Part shown: in pieces, positions 25,821-35,528 of the stretch | How the letters are laid out: every line of letters begins with the position of its first letter | How positions within the stretch are numbered: the first letter of the stretch is position 1 | Position numbers and translations under genes: made by a program | Assembly (NCBI GenBank): GCA_038207265.1 | Contig: JBBQZZ010000016.1 | Location: 1 to 64,000, forward strand | Source of the DNA: JACMLD01 sp038207265 | GTDB taxonomy: Bacteria > Bacteroidota > Bacteroidia > Chitinophagales > Chitinophagaceae | Length of the DNA stretch: 64,000 bases | Direction of reading: 5' to 3' | Notes under the pieces: model-generated | The model's input: only the letters and a program-made list of their open reading frames with translations | Database searches by the model: none | What the model was told of the DNA's origin: nothing

Positions 25821-26885
25821 TTGAGAACAACGTTGCAACATATTGCTGATTTATTGAACCTGACTCCCGCAACGGTATCAAGGGCGCTGAATAACCATCC
25901 CAGAATTAGCGCTGAGACTAAACAGTTAGTGTTAGAAGCCGCGCAGCGCCTGCATTATAAACGAAATAAAATTGCATCTTCACTCAGAACCGGACGTTCA
26001 TATACCATTGGTGTTATCATTCCAAGTGCAAGAATTAATTTTTTTGGTTCCGTTGTTCATGGCATTGAAACACTGGCAAGCGAATACGGGTATCATACTT
26101 TGATTTACCAGTCTGAAGAAACGGCCGAGTTTGAAATAAAAGCGATCGAAGCATTTCTGGGTGCACGGGTAGATGGCATTTTGGCTTCTTTAGCGAAGGG
26201 AACGAATGATTTTTCCCATTATACGGATCTCAAAAAAAGAAATGTACCATTGGTGCTGTTTGATCGATCCAATGATTCTTTAAATATACCTTCTGTAGTG
26301 ATAGACGATTACAAAGGTGGTTATATTGCTACGGAACACCTGATTGAACAAGGTTATAAAAGAATTGCCCATATGGCTGGTCCGCAAAAGTTTCAAACCT
26401 TTCAAAACAGGTTAAGGGGTTATAAAGATGCATTGGCGGCCCATAATATCCAGGCAGATGATGATTTGATTTTTACGGGTGATCTGTCAATTGCAGAAGG
26501 GAAAAAAGCTGCCGACTATTATCTCGCACTTAATCAAATACCCGACGCGATATTTGCCGTAGAAGATTTTTCCGCACTCGGTTTAATTAAACGATTCAAA
26601 GAACGAAATATCAGGATGCCCGCAGAGATGGGAATCATTGGTTTTGCCAATGAAGATTTTGATGAACATATTACACCGACCCTTTCATCCATTAGCCAGC
26701 AAACTGTAGAAATGGGCCGCGAATCTTTCAGGATGTTATTGGGTCTAATAGAAGGAACCGCGACACATACAGATGTTAATGCGAAAATTATTCTTGAACC
26801 CCAACCGTACTTCCGTGAATCCTCAGTAAGACTTCAAATTGAAGACAAATTAAAACAATCGTCACTTTCTTTATTTAGGACTTAA
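25821..26885 (+). CDS. LacI-family transcriptional regulator
   Basis: 354 residues from a TTG at 25821 (M)RTTLQHIADLLNLT; no ATG fits upstream. The helix-turn-helix TPATVSRALNNHPRIS and hinge-helix KRNKIASSLRTGRS are at the N-terminus, followed by a periplasmic-binding-type sensor domain (GVIIPSARINFFGSVV, DGILASLAKG, FDRSNDSLNIPSVVIDDYKGG). It probably senses a sugar or sugar phosphate from fructan breakdown and controls GH32 and susCD. The two matched AAACGATTAC sites flank the gene. Confidence 0.9.
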   Translation: MRTTLQHIADLLNLTPATVSRALNNHPRISAETKQLVLEAAQRLHYKRNKIASSLRTGRSYTIGVIIPSARINFFGSVVHGIETLASEYGYHTLIYQSEETAEFEIKAIEAFLGARVDGILASLAKGTNDFSHYTDLKKRNVPLVLFDRSNDSLNIPSVVIDDYKGGYIATEHLIEQGYKRIAHMAGPQKFQTFQNRLRGYKDALAAHNIQADDDLIFTGDLSIAEGKKAADYYLALNQIPDAIFAVEDFSALGLIKRFKERNIRMPAEMGIIGFANEDFDEHITPTLSSISQQTVEMGRESFRMLLGLIEGTATHTDVNAKIILEPQPYFRESSVRLQIEDKLKQSSLSLFRT

Positions 26886-26946
26886 TATTAAAATTCACTA
26901 CTTATGAGAGAGATTTTTACCGATGATGGATAGCTGTATTAAAATT

Positions 26947-26963
26947 TGCGTAATCGTTTACAC
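26947..26963 (-). promoter_or_regulatory. Putative LacI-family operator upstream of susC
   Basis: TGCGTAATCGTTTACAC, the reverse complement of a copy of the site at 25780-25796 (shared core GTAATCGTTT), 42 bp before the susC start. The inner GTAA/TTAC halves are an inverted repeat as expected for a dimeric LacI protein. Confidence 0.6.
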
Positions 26964-27005
26964 TTAGATACAACCACTATTGCTTAAAATGTTCAATTGC
27001 TTATT

Positions 27006-30000
27006 ATGAAAAAAACTAACATTGGATCAAGATTCAGGGCGGCAAAACTGATTTTTGCTTTTCTATTTTTGTTTCTCTCTGGCCAGTACACCGCCACGGC
27101 CCAGCAAAAAATCATTACAGGAAAAGTTACGGATGAAAAAGGCGAAGGCATTTCCAATGTATCGGTAACTGTTAAAGGAAAGACACGCGGTACCATGACA
27201 AAAATTGATGGCTCATTTTCTATCGGCGCCGCCACTGGTGAAACGCTGGTTTTTTCTGGTGTTGGATACAAAAGTGTTTCCATGGAAGTGGGAAATGAAA
27301 CGACCATTAATTCAACTTTATCACCGGATGCATCAAACTTGTCTGACGTAGTAGTGGTTGGTTATGGCACGCAGAAAAAAGTAACCATCACCGGGGCTGT
27401 AAGCGCGGTTAAAGGCGAGGCATTGATTAAATCGCCTGCTGTTGATTTATCTAATTCCCTTTCTGGTCGTTTACCTGGTCTTGTTGTCATTCAACAAAGT
27501 GGTGAACCAGGGTATGATGGGGCCACTATTTCGATTCGTGGTACCAATACATTGGGAAATAACAGCCCATTGGTGGTTATTGACGGAATTCCAGACAGGG
27601 ATGGAGGTCTGGGCCGTTTAAATCCAAGAGATATTGAAAGTATTTCAGTACTAAAAGATGCTTCTGCTGCTATTTACGGTGCAAGGGCTGCTAACGGTGC
27701 AATACTGGTAACTACCAAAAAAGGTTCAAGTGGCAAACCCAAGGTAACCTATGATTTCAACCAGGGGTTTACGCAACCTACACGGGTTCCGAAAATGTCT
27801 AACGCAGTTGAGTATGCGAATATCATGAATGAAATTCCCATTTATAAAACCATTCCGGCCAATGAATGGGGTGCAGCCTGGGCCGCCATCAAACAAACCG
27901 GAACGTATACATCGCCTACATCCGGAGTAAGTACATTAAATGCCAATTACAGTCCGGATGCAGTGAAGAAATACGGTAATGGATCAGATCCCTGGGGTTA
28001 TCCCAATACTGATTGGTTTGGAGATGCTTTTAAAACCTGGGCGCCGCAGTCGCGTCACAATCTGCAAATCAGTGGCGGAACAGAAAGCGTCCGGTATTTT
28101 GCTTCACTGGGTTATGTGAACCAGGATGCGATATATAAAAATTCAGCCACCCGTTATCAGCAATATAATTTCCGTACAAATGTGACAGCCAAAGTGAATG
28201 ACTATATCAGTACTACACTTGGTATAATGGTACGGAGAGAGCAAAGACATTTCCCAACTGAAAGTTCAGGCGGTATCTTCCGTATGTTAATGAGAGGAAG
28301 ACCCACAGAACCCGAAGTTTGGCCCAATGGAAAACCGGGTCCGGATATTGAAAACGGACAAAATCCTTATGTGATTACAACCAGTGCTACAGGTTATGAT
28401 GATAACCCCACTGATTACACACAGGCAAATGGCCTGGTAGACATTACCAATCCCTGGATTAAAGGTTTAAAACTCACTTTGTCTGGTGCGATAGATAAAA
28501 ATGCGCAGACTGATAAAGTATGGCAAACACCCTGGACGCTTTATTACTGGGATAAAATATCATATGAGGCCGATGGCAAAACGCCTAAACTGGTAGGTGC
28601 GGTAAGATCTAACTACAGTGATCCGCGTCTTACACAACGTTACGGATCAGTATTGAACACAAACCTTACAGCGAACCTGAGTTATGACCACAAGTTTGGT
28701 GATCACAGTATTGGTTTGCTGGCGGGTGTTACCAAAGAAGAATTCAAAGGTGATGGCTTTACTGCTTTCAGGAGGAACTATATTTCTGCAGCAGTTGATC
28801 AGTTGTTCGCCGGTGGTACCACACAAACTGTTGATGGTGGTGCTTACGAAAGAGCGAGACTGGGCTATTATGGACGTGCTCAATACAATTACAAAGAAAG
28901 ATACCTCGCTGAGTTTATCTGGCGTTATGATGGTTCTTATATTTTTCCACCCGATCACCGGTTTGGTTTCTTCCCCGGTCTTTTACTGGGATGGAATATT
29001 ACCAATGAAAGTTTTTTCCATGTTAAACCCATCAACTACCTGAAATTAAGAGCATCTTATGGCCAAATGGGTAATGACCAGGTATTCTTCAATAATTCAT
29101 TGCAGGAATATGCGTTCTTATCATTGTTTGGATTTGGACAATATCCCATCAATGGAGCAGTTGCAAAAACCCTGATGGAAAAATTACTGGCCAACCCTGA
29201 TTTTACATGGGAAAGAGCGAATAATTACAATATTGGATTAGATGCAACACTTTTGAATAACAAACTGGATGTAACACTTGAATATTTTTATAACAAAAGA
29301 GATCATATCCTGATTCAAAAAACGGGTTCAACACCGGCTTCATCAGGAATTACTTCTTTACTACCACCAGTTAATGCAGGAAGAGTTGATAACAGGGGTT
29401 TTGAGTTTAGTGTTAACTACAATGGCAGGGCCAGCAAGGACCTGACATTTAAAGTTGGTATTAATGGCGGATACGCAAAGAACAAAGTTGTATTCATGGA
29501 TGAAATTCCCGGTGCACCAGCTTACCAGAAACAGGAAGGCAAACCTATCGGCGCTTATCTTGTATACAAATCTGCAGGAGTGTTTCTTGACCAGGCCGAT
29601 ATTGCCAAGAACAAAATCGATTATAGTGGTGTAACCGGCACCTTAATTCCGGGTGATATGAAATTCGAAGACGTTAATGGAGATGGCAAGATAACATCGG
29701 ATGATCGGGTAAGATTGGACAGGAACATTACACCTACCCTGAATTTTGGAGCAACTATTGAACTCCGTTATAAAGGGTTTGATTTGAATATTTTATTCCA
29801 GGGAGCTACCGGCGCTTCAGTGCGCGTGCAGACAGAATCTGGCGACATTGGTAACTTCCTTAAGTATTCTTATGATCACAGGTGGTCCATTGATCATCCG
29901 AGCAGTACGGATCCAAGATTGGCCAGTCGCGGTGATACATATTTCACCGGTGGAAGTTATGGCGATAACACATACTTCCTTTTCAGTAAGAATTATATCC

Positions 30001-30206
30001 GCCTGAAAAATATTGAACTGGGATATAATTTACCTGCAGATATTTTATCAAGGGTAAAACTTAGTAACCTCCGGTTGTTTGTGAACGGACTGAATGTATT
30101 TACGATTGACAAATACAAAATTTTTGACCCTGAAGCAACAGCAGGTAACGGTGTATACTACCCGCAATCAAGAGTAATTAACGCAGGATTCAGCATAACT
30201 TTTTAA
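27006..30206 (+). CDS. SusC/RagA-type TonB-linked outer-membrane transporter
   Basis: About 1066 residues from ATG 27006 (MKKTNIGSRFRAAK). Signal peptide to about 35, a CarboxypepD_reg-like domain (ITGKVTDEKGEGISNVSV), the TonB-box region ending VVVGYGTQKKV, a plug domain (SGRLPGLVVIQQSGEPG, VLKDASAAIYGARAANG), and a long TonB receptor barrel ending in VINAGFSITF. It imports an oligosaccharide across the outer membrane as the barrel of a SusCD pair. The gene is followed after 10 bp by susD. The LacI and GH32 neighbours suggest fructo-oligosaccharides. Confidence 0.95.
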   Translation: MKKTNIGSRFRAAKLIFAFLFLFLSGQYTATAQQKIITGKVTDEKGEGISNVSVTVKGKTRGTMTKIDGSFSIGAATGETLVFSGVGYKSVSMEVGNETTINSTLSPDASNLSDVVVVGYGTQKKVTITGAVSAVKGEALIKSPAVDLSNSLSGRLPGLVVIQQSGEPGYDGATISIRGTNTLGNNSPLVVIDGIPDRDGGLGRLNPRDIESISVLKDASAAIYGARAANGAILVTTKKGSSGKPKVTYDFNQGFTQPTRVPKMSNAVEYANIMNEIPIYKTIPANEWGAAWAAIKQTGTYTSPTSGVSTLNANYSPDAVKKYGNGSDPWGYPNTDWFGDAFKTWAPQSRHNLQISGGTESVRYFASLGYVNQDAIYKNSATRYQQYNFRTNVTAKVNDYISTTLGIMVRREQRHFPTESSGGIFRMLMRGRPTEPEVWPNGKPGPDIENGQNPYVITTSATGYDDNPTDYTQANGLVDITNPWIKGLKLTLSGAIDKNAQTDKVWQTPWTLYYWDKISYEADGKTPKLVGAVRSNYSDPRLTQRYGSVLNTNLTANLSYDHKFGDHSIGLLAGVTKEEFKGDGFTAFRRNYISAAVDQLFAGGTTQTVDGGAYERARLGYYGRAQYNYKERYLAEFIWRYDGSYIFPPDHRFGFFPGLLLGWNITNESFFHVKPINYLKLRASYGQMGNDQVFFNNSLQEYAFLSLFGFGQYPINGAVAKTLMEKLLANPDFTWERANNYNIGLDATLLNNKLDVTLEYFYNKRDHILIQKTGSTPASSGITSLLPPVNAGRVDNRGFEFSVNYNGRASKDLTFKVGINGGYAKNKVVFMDEIPGAPAYQKQEGKPIGAYLVYKSAGVFLDQADIAKNKIDYSGVTGTLIPGDMKFEDVNGDGKITSDDRVRLDRNITPTLNFGATIELRYKGFDLNILFQGATGASVRVQTESGDIGNFLKYSYDHRWSIDHPSSTDPRLASRGDTYFTGGSYGDNTYFLFSKNYIRLKNIELGYNLPADILSRVKLSNLRLFVNGLNVFTIDKYKIFDPEATAGNGVYYPQSRVINAGFSITF

Positions 30207-30216
30207 ACTTTCAACA

Positions 30217-32094
30217 ATGAAAAAAATAAAATTCATCATTGGTTTTGTAAGCTTGTTCTTACTGGTAATCGTATCCTGTAAGAAGAACTTCCTGGATACG
30301 AAACCGCTTTCAACGGTATCTGCCGATGCAACCTGGGCAGATGGACCACTGTCCGAAGCATTCGTGTTCGGCATTTACTCCTACCTGGGGTATGGCGGTT
30401 TTGAAGAACAGGCATTGGCAGTATATACTGATGAAGCCATGTTTACCCATGCAGGAAGAAATATAAACAATTTCACAGAGGCTACAGAAACACCCGGTAG
30501 TATGGCCTGGGTAAGTTCTACCTACAATTGGGATGATATGTACAAGGCAATCCGTTCGGCAAATATTGCTATCGAGAAATTGCCCGGATCTACATTTGCC
30601 GATAAAACACTGCGCGATAAATTGCTCGGTGAAGCCTATTTCTTAAGAGCCTACTATTACCATCAGCTGGTAAGATTTTATGGCGGGGTACCTTTAATTG
30701 ATAAGTCTTATGGCTTAAACCAAGACTATCTTGTTTCCAGAAATACTTTCGAGGAATGTGTGAATTTCATAGTTGCAGATCTTGATAAAGCTGCAACCTT
30801 ATTGGATGGTAAAAGCGCAGAAAGCGGACGTACTTCAAAACTCGCAGCAATGGCGCTAAAGGCCCGCGTTTTATTGTATGCAGCAAGTGATTTGCATGAT
30901 GCACCTACTGCCAAAGCAAAATCAGCTGCATTATCTTCCTATTCAAAAATCGAATTGGTTGCCTATACTTCAGGAGACAGAAATGCAAGATGGGCAGCAG
31001 CACGTGACGCAGCAAAAGCAGTGCTGGATGCCGGCCAGGGATATAAACTTGATTTGTCGGCTCCCGCTTCTGCAGCAGATGGGAAATTAAACTACATGTC
31101 AATTGCGCTTGCCGGACAAAGTGCTATCGGTGATAAAGCAGCATCTATTGAACAAATCTTTCAACGCACAGAGACAGCCCTGTACAATGCTGAAGACAAC
31201 TGGCCATTGGGCGGCATTCACTATGCTATCAATAATGGTCCAAATGGATATCATAACTGGGCCGGTAATACACCTATCCAGCTATTGGTAGATGACTATG
31301 AAATGATGGATGGATCAAAATTCGATTGGAATAACGCGGCTGAAAAAGCAGCTCCTTATACCAATCGCGATCCCCGTTTTTATGCAACTATATTGTATGA
31401 TGGTTCGGATTGGAAACCCAGGCCCGGAGACGTGGCAGGAAAAGATCCGGTGAACCAGATTCAAACTGGTTATTACGACGACGGTGCAGGCGGAACTGTA
31501 AATGGAATTGATACACGTGAATCTCCTGTTGAAAACTGGAACGGAAGCCGCACTCACTATTATACCCGTAAGTTCATCGATCCAAATCCGGCATTGGTAG
31601 ATAACCAGTCAAGCGCACAGACAATTCCATGGCCATTTATCCGCTATACTGAAATGGTTTTGAATTATGTTGAAGCAAGTATAGAACTTGGCGACGAAGC
31701 AACTGCACGCACCTGGTTGAATAAAATACGTTTTCGCGCGGGTATGCCGGCCATAACCGATGCTGGAGCTGCTTTGAAAGATCGTTACCGTAACGAACGC
31801 AGAGTTGAACTGGCGTATGAGGAACACCGTTATCATGATGCCCGCAGGTGGATGATTGCCCCGACAACTGTTGGACGTGGCATTAAAGCAATCAAAGTAA
31901 CTGCAACATTGAAACCTGGTCAGGCAGCCAATGTTCCTTACCGTTACGACAAGACAAAATACAATTATGTTTACACAGTTGTAGACAATACAGAAAATGA
32001 AACAAGAGTCTGGAACGATAAAATGTATTTCAGACCCATCAGTAAAGACGAGGTAAGCAGAAACAGCAAGCTGACACAGAATCCCGGATACTAA
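30217..32094 (+). CDS. SusD/RagB-type surface glycan-binding lipoprotein
   Basis: 625 residues with lipoprotein signal (SLFLLVIVSC) followed by KKNFLDTKPLSTVSADATW, typical of SusD starts. TPR-like helices hold GEAYFLRAYYYHQLVRFYGG and the C-terminal RNERRVELAYEEHRYHDARRW, both family landmarks. It forms the lid on the SusC barrel and binds the glycan outside the cell. A strong terminator follows, so the SusCD transcript probably ends here. Confidence 0.95.
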   Translation: MKKIKFIIGFVSLFLLVIVSCKKNFLDTKPLSTVSADATWADGPLSEAFVFGIYSYLGYGGFEEQALAVYTDEAMFTHAGRNINNFTEATETPGSMAWVSSTYNWDDMYKAIRSANIAIEKLPGSTFADKTLRDKLLGEAYFLRAYYYHQLVRFYGGVPLIDKSYGLNQDYLVSRNTFEECVNFIVADLDKAATLLDGKSAESGRTSKLAAMALKARVLLYAASDLHDAPTAKAKSAALSSYSKIELVAYTSGDRNARWAAARDAAKAVLDAGQGYKLDLSAPASAADGKLNYMSIALAGQSAIGDKAASIEQIFQRTETALYNAEDNWPLGGIHYAINNGPNGYHNWAGNTPIQLLVDDYEMMDGSKFDWNNAAEKAAPYTNRDPRFYATILYDGSDWKPRPGDVAGKDPVNQIQTGYYDDGAGGTVNGIDTRESPVENWNGSRTHYYTRKFIDPNPALVDNQSSAQTIPWPFIRYTEMVLNYVEASIELGDEATARTWLNKIRFRAGMPAITDAGAALKDRYRNERRVELAYEEHRYHDARRWMIAPTTVGRGIKAIKVTATLKPGQAANVPYRYDKTKYNYVYTVVDNTENETRVWNDKMYFRPISKDEVSRNSKLTQNPGY

Positions 32095-32115
32095 TTCATA
32101 TCAATGGCTAACTAT

Positions 32116-32150
32116 AAAAAATCTATCCCGTTTGCGGGATAGATTTTTTA
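32116..32150 (+). terminator. Strong rho-independent terminator after susD
   Basis: Perfect stem AAATCTATCCCG/CGGGATAGATTT (extends to 15 bp with the flanking A and T), loop TTTG, ending in TTTTTT. The symmetric A/T flanks could work in both directions. Confidence 0.85.
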
Positions 32151-32174
32151 TATATTAACCTTTTCAAATTACCA

Positions 32175-35100
32175 ATGAACCATTACCAACTACACTATTG
32201 TTTTTATGTTTTGTGTATTTGTTTTTTAACCGGCTGTTCTCAAAAAGCTGAGATAAAAAATGAAGTAAACAAACCACATCTGTTTACATTGCTGACTCCC
32301 GAACAAACGAATGTTCATTTTGAAAATACACTTACAGAAGGATTGAACACAAATATTCTTGTATATGAATATTTCTATAATGGCGGCGGTGTAGCTGCCG
32401 GTGATTTCAACAACGATGGTTTGGTTGATCTGTATTTTACTTCCAATATGGGTGATAATAAACTTTATCTTAACATGGGTCATATGCAGTTCCAGGACAT
32501 AACCGCTATTTCCGGTGCCTCCGGAAGGGCAGGCCCCTGGAAAACCGGTGTGAGCCTTGTTGACATCAACGCCGATGGTAAACTGGATATTTATTTATGT
32601 TATTCCGGAGCATTGCCGCCAGAAAAAAGAGTTAATGAATTATATATAAACAAAGGAAATAACAGCCGGGGCACTCCAATGTTTGAAGAACAAGCTGCTG
32701 CGTATGGCATTGCCAGTGCAGGATACAGTAACCAGGCTTATTTTTTTGATTATGATAAAGATGGCGACTTGGATATGCTGTTACTAAACCACAATCCAAA
32801 AAACCTGCCGATACTCAATGAACAAAATACGGAAGCACTTTTTAAAAAAGACAACCCGGAAAAAGGGCTGCGTTTATTCAGGCAAACCAACGGCAAGTTT
32901 GAAGATGTGACCACCAGCGCAGGCATCAATGGTTCTGAACTCAGTTACGGACTTGGTTTGGGCATAGCAGATTTTAACGGCGATGGGTGGCCCGATTTCT
33001 ATGTGTCAAACGATTATGCAGTACCGGATTATTATTATATCAATAATAAAAAAGGGGGCTTTGCAAATCAGCTTCAGCAAAGCATTGGACATACCAGCCA
33101 GTTCTCAATGGGCAATGATGTGGCCGATATCAATAACGATGGTCTAACGGATATCTATACGCTGGATATGTTACCGGAAGACAATCACCGGCAGAAATTA
33201 TTACTCGCTCCGGACAACTTTAATAAATTCAATCAGAATCTGCGAAGCGGTTTCTATTACCAGTATATGCGCAACATGCTGCAACTCAATAATGGGAATG
33301 CAACATTTAGTGAAGTGGGCCAGCTGGCAGGGATTTCCAATACAGACTGGAGCTGGTCGGCATTGCTGGCGGATTACGACAACGACGGCTGGAAAGATAT
33401 TTACATTACAAATGGTTACCAGCGTGATTATACAAACCTCGACTTCATCAATTACATGAATGAATACGTGAAGAGCAAGGGTCGTTTGCAAAGAGAAGAT
33501 GTAATGAATATAATAAAAGAGATGCCGGCTTCCAACGTTATTAATTATATATTTCAAAACAAACAGGATAGTGGTTTTGAAAACAAACAAAGTGAATGGG
33601 GGATAACACAATCTTCCAATAGTAACGGAGCCGTATATGCGGATCTGGACAATGATGGCGATCTTGACCTGGTGGTTAATAATATCAATCAACCCGCATT
33701 TATTTACCAGAACGAATCACAAAAATTAAATCAACACCATTATTTGCAGGTCAAACTGGAAGGGAACGCAGGCAATACACAAGGATTGGGTGCACACCTG
33801 GCTGTTTATGAAAAAGGTATGGTTCAAACCCTTGATCAATACACTGCACGGGGTTATCTTTCAAGTGTATCTGACATTCTTCACTTTGGACTGGGATCAG
33901 CCAAACAAGCTGATTCATTAATAATAACCTGGAACAGTGGAAAACAGGAAAAACTTTATCATGTCCAGGCTAATCAACAGGTAACCCTGACAGAAAAAAA
34001 TGCAACCGGTTTTCCGAAAAATGAAAAGATAATAAAACCATGGTTTGCCGGGATGAACCCGGGCATTCAGCTTGATAAAGAATTGCAGGAAACCATCGAT
34101 TTTAACCGTCAACTCTTACTCACCGGTGAATTTTCTTACTCAACTCCCTGTCTTTATAAATATGATTTGAACAAGGATGGACTGGAAGATTTGCTGATTG
34201 GAGGCGAGGGTAACCGGGAGACAAGGATATATTTGCAGCAAAAGAATGGTTCGTTTCTTTTGAAAAAAGTGGATGCTTTTGAAAAAGATAAAAATTTCGA
34301 GGATGCTTCCATCGCTGTTTTTGATGCTAACGGTGATGGCTATCCTGATATTTATGTCGCGAGCGGTGGGTATGGTAACCTGTCAGCAACAGACAGTTTA
34401 TTAGACGACCGGTTATACCTGAATGATGGCAGTAACAATTATACCAGGAGCATTAATTTCCCTTCAGTGACCGGCAGCAAATCATGCGTGCGTGTACAAG
34501 ATATCAATGGCGATGGCGCCCCTGATCTTTTCGTTGGCGGCAGAGTAATACCTGGCCGTTATCCCGAAACACCACGTAGTTATATTTTAATTAATAATGG
34601 CAAAGGAATTTTTACAGACCAAACGGAAAAAATTTGTCCCGGGCTTTTAAAGCCCGGAATGATAACCGATGCTGCCTGGATAGATCTGGATGGAGATAAA
34701 AAGAATGAGTTAATAATTGTGGGTGAATGGATGCCCATTTCAGTTTACAGCATGGCCAATGGAAAACTAGTTAATTCCAGTACCCGATATTTTGATAAAT
34801 CTTATTCGGGTTGGTGGAATACAATTACCACGGGCGATTTCAACAATGATGGCAAAGCGGATCTTGTGATAGGCAATATGGGACTGAATACACAATTCAA
34901 AGCATCCGCGGATGAGCCATTGGAAATGTACTATGGGGATTTTGACAAGAACGGTTCCGTAGACCCTATACTCAGTTTCTTTATTCAGCACAAACGTTAT
35001 CCGTATGTTACGAGAGATGAACTCATCACACAATTGCCTTACCTGCGCAAAAGATTTGCTGATTTTAAAAGTTATGCAGATATTACTATGGATGATCTTT

Positions 35101-35513
35101 TTCAGAACAATGAATTGAAAGAAGCCGGTCACCTCACGGCAAACTACATGAATACTACCTGCTTTTTAAGTAACAGCAATGGAAAGTTTACAATTGCCCA
35201 GTTGCCTGAACAAGTTCAATATTCACCCGTAAATGTTATTCAGACATTGGATTTTAATAATGATGGAAAACTTGATTTGTTGTTTTGCGGGAACAATAGC
35301 CATACAAAGCTAAGGTTTGGAAAATTTGATGCAAATTATGGAATATTGATTGCCGGTGATGGTGCAGGTCATTTCAATTATGTTCCCCAGGCTGAATCAG
35401 GATTCAATATACACGGAGATGTTAGATCGGGTGTGCAGATTAAGAACAATATTTACCTTGGTATAAATGGTCAAAGCCTTTTTGCTTACAGACCGGTTCA
35501 AAAAAAGAATTGA
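32175..35513 (+). CDS. FG-GAP/VCBS-repeat and ASPIC/UnbV lipoprotein (large)
   Basis: 1112 residues with lipoprotein signal (CFYVLCICFLTGC). It carries many FG-GAP/VCBS calcium-loop repeats of the form DFNNDGLVDLYF, DINADGKLDIYL, DYDNDGWKDIYI and DLDNDGDLDLVV, and a central ASPIC/UnbV segment (about 520-605, VKLEGNAGNTQGLGAHLAV ... LIITWNSGKQE). A second propeller follows (VFDANGDGYPDIYVAS and later). It is a surface protein of CRTAC1-like type and unknown function, often found in SusCD loci. It is the first of a three-gene run with the haloperoxidase-like and smaller FG-GAP genes (gaps of 15 and 21 bp). Confidence 0.88.
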   Translation: MNHYQLHYCFYVLCICFLTGCSQKAEIKNEVNKPHLFTLLTPEQTNVHFENTLTEGLNTNILVYEYFYNGGGVAAGDFNNDGLVDLYFTSNMGDNKLYLNMGHMQFQDITAISGASGRAGPWKTGVSLVDINADGKLDIYLCYSGALPPEKRVNELYINKGNNSRGTPMFEEQAAAYGIASAGYSNQAYFFDYDKDGDLDMLLLNHNPKNLPILNEQNTEALFKKDNPEKGLRLFRQTNGKFEDVTTSAGINGSELSYGLGLGIADFNGDGWPDFYVSNDYAVPDYYYINNKKGGFANQLQQSIGHTSQFSMGNDVADINNDGLTDIYTLDMLPEDNHRQKLLLAPDNFNKFNQNLRSGFYYQYMRNMLQLNNGNATFSEVGQLAGISNTDWSWSALLADYDNDGWKDIYITNGYQRDYTNLDFINYMNEYVKSKGRLQREDVMNIIKEMPASNVINYIFQNKQDSGFENKQSEWGITQSSNSNGAVYADLDNDGDLDLVVNNINQPAFIYQNESQKLNQHHYLQVKLEGNAGNTQGLGAHLAVYEKGMVQTLDQYTARGYLSSVSDILHFGLGSAKQADSLIITWNSGKQEKLYHVQANQQVTLTEKNATGFPKNEKIIKPWFAGMNPGIQLDKELQETIDFNRQLLLTGEFSYSTPCLYKYDLNKDGLEDLLIGGEGNRETRIYLQQKNGSFLLKKVDAFEKDKNFEDASIAVFDANGDGYPDIYVASGGYGNLSATDSLLDDRLYLNDGSNNYTRSINFPSVTGSKSCVRVQDINGDGAPDLFVGGRVIPGRYPETPRSYILINNGKGIFTDQTEKICPGLLKPGMITDAAWIDLDGDKKNELIIVGEWMPISVYSMANGKLVNSSTRYFDKSYSGWWNTITTGDFNNDGKADLVIGNMGLNTQFKASADEPLEMYYGDFDKNGSVDPILSFFIQHKRYPYVTRDELITQLPYLRKRFADFKSYADITMDDLFQNNELKEAGHLTANYMNTTCFLSNSNGKFTIAQLPEQVQYSPVNVIQTLDFNNDGKLDLLFCGNNSHTKLRFGKFDANYGILIAGDGAGHFNYVPQAESGFNIHGDVRSGVQIKNNIYLGINGQSLFAYRPVQKKN

Positions 35514-35528
35514 TTTAAGCATTAACAC

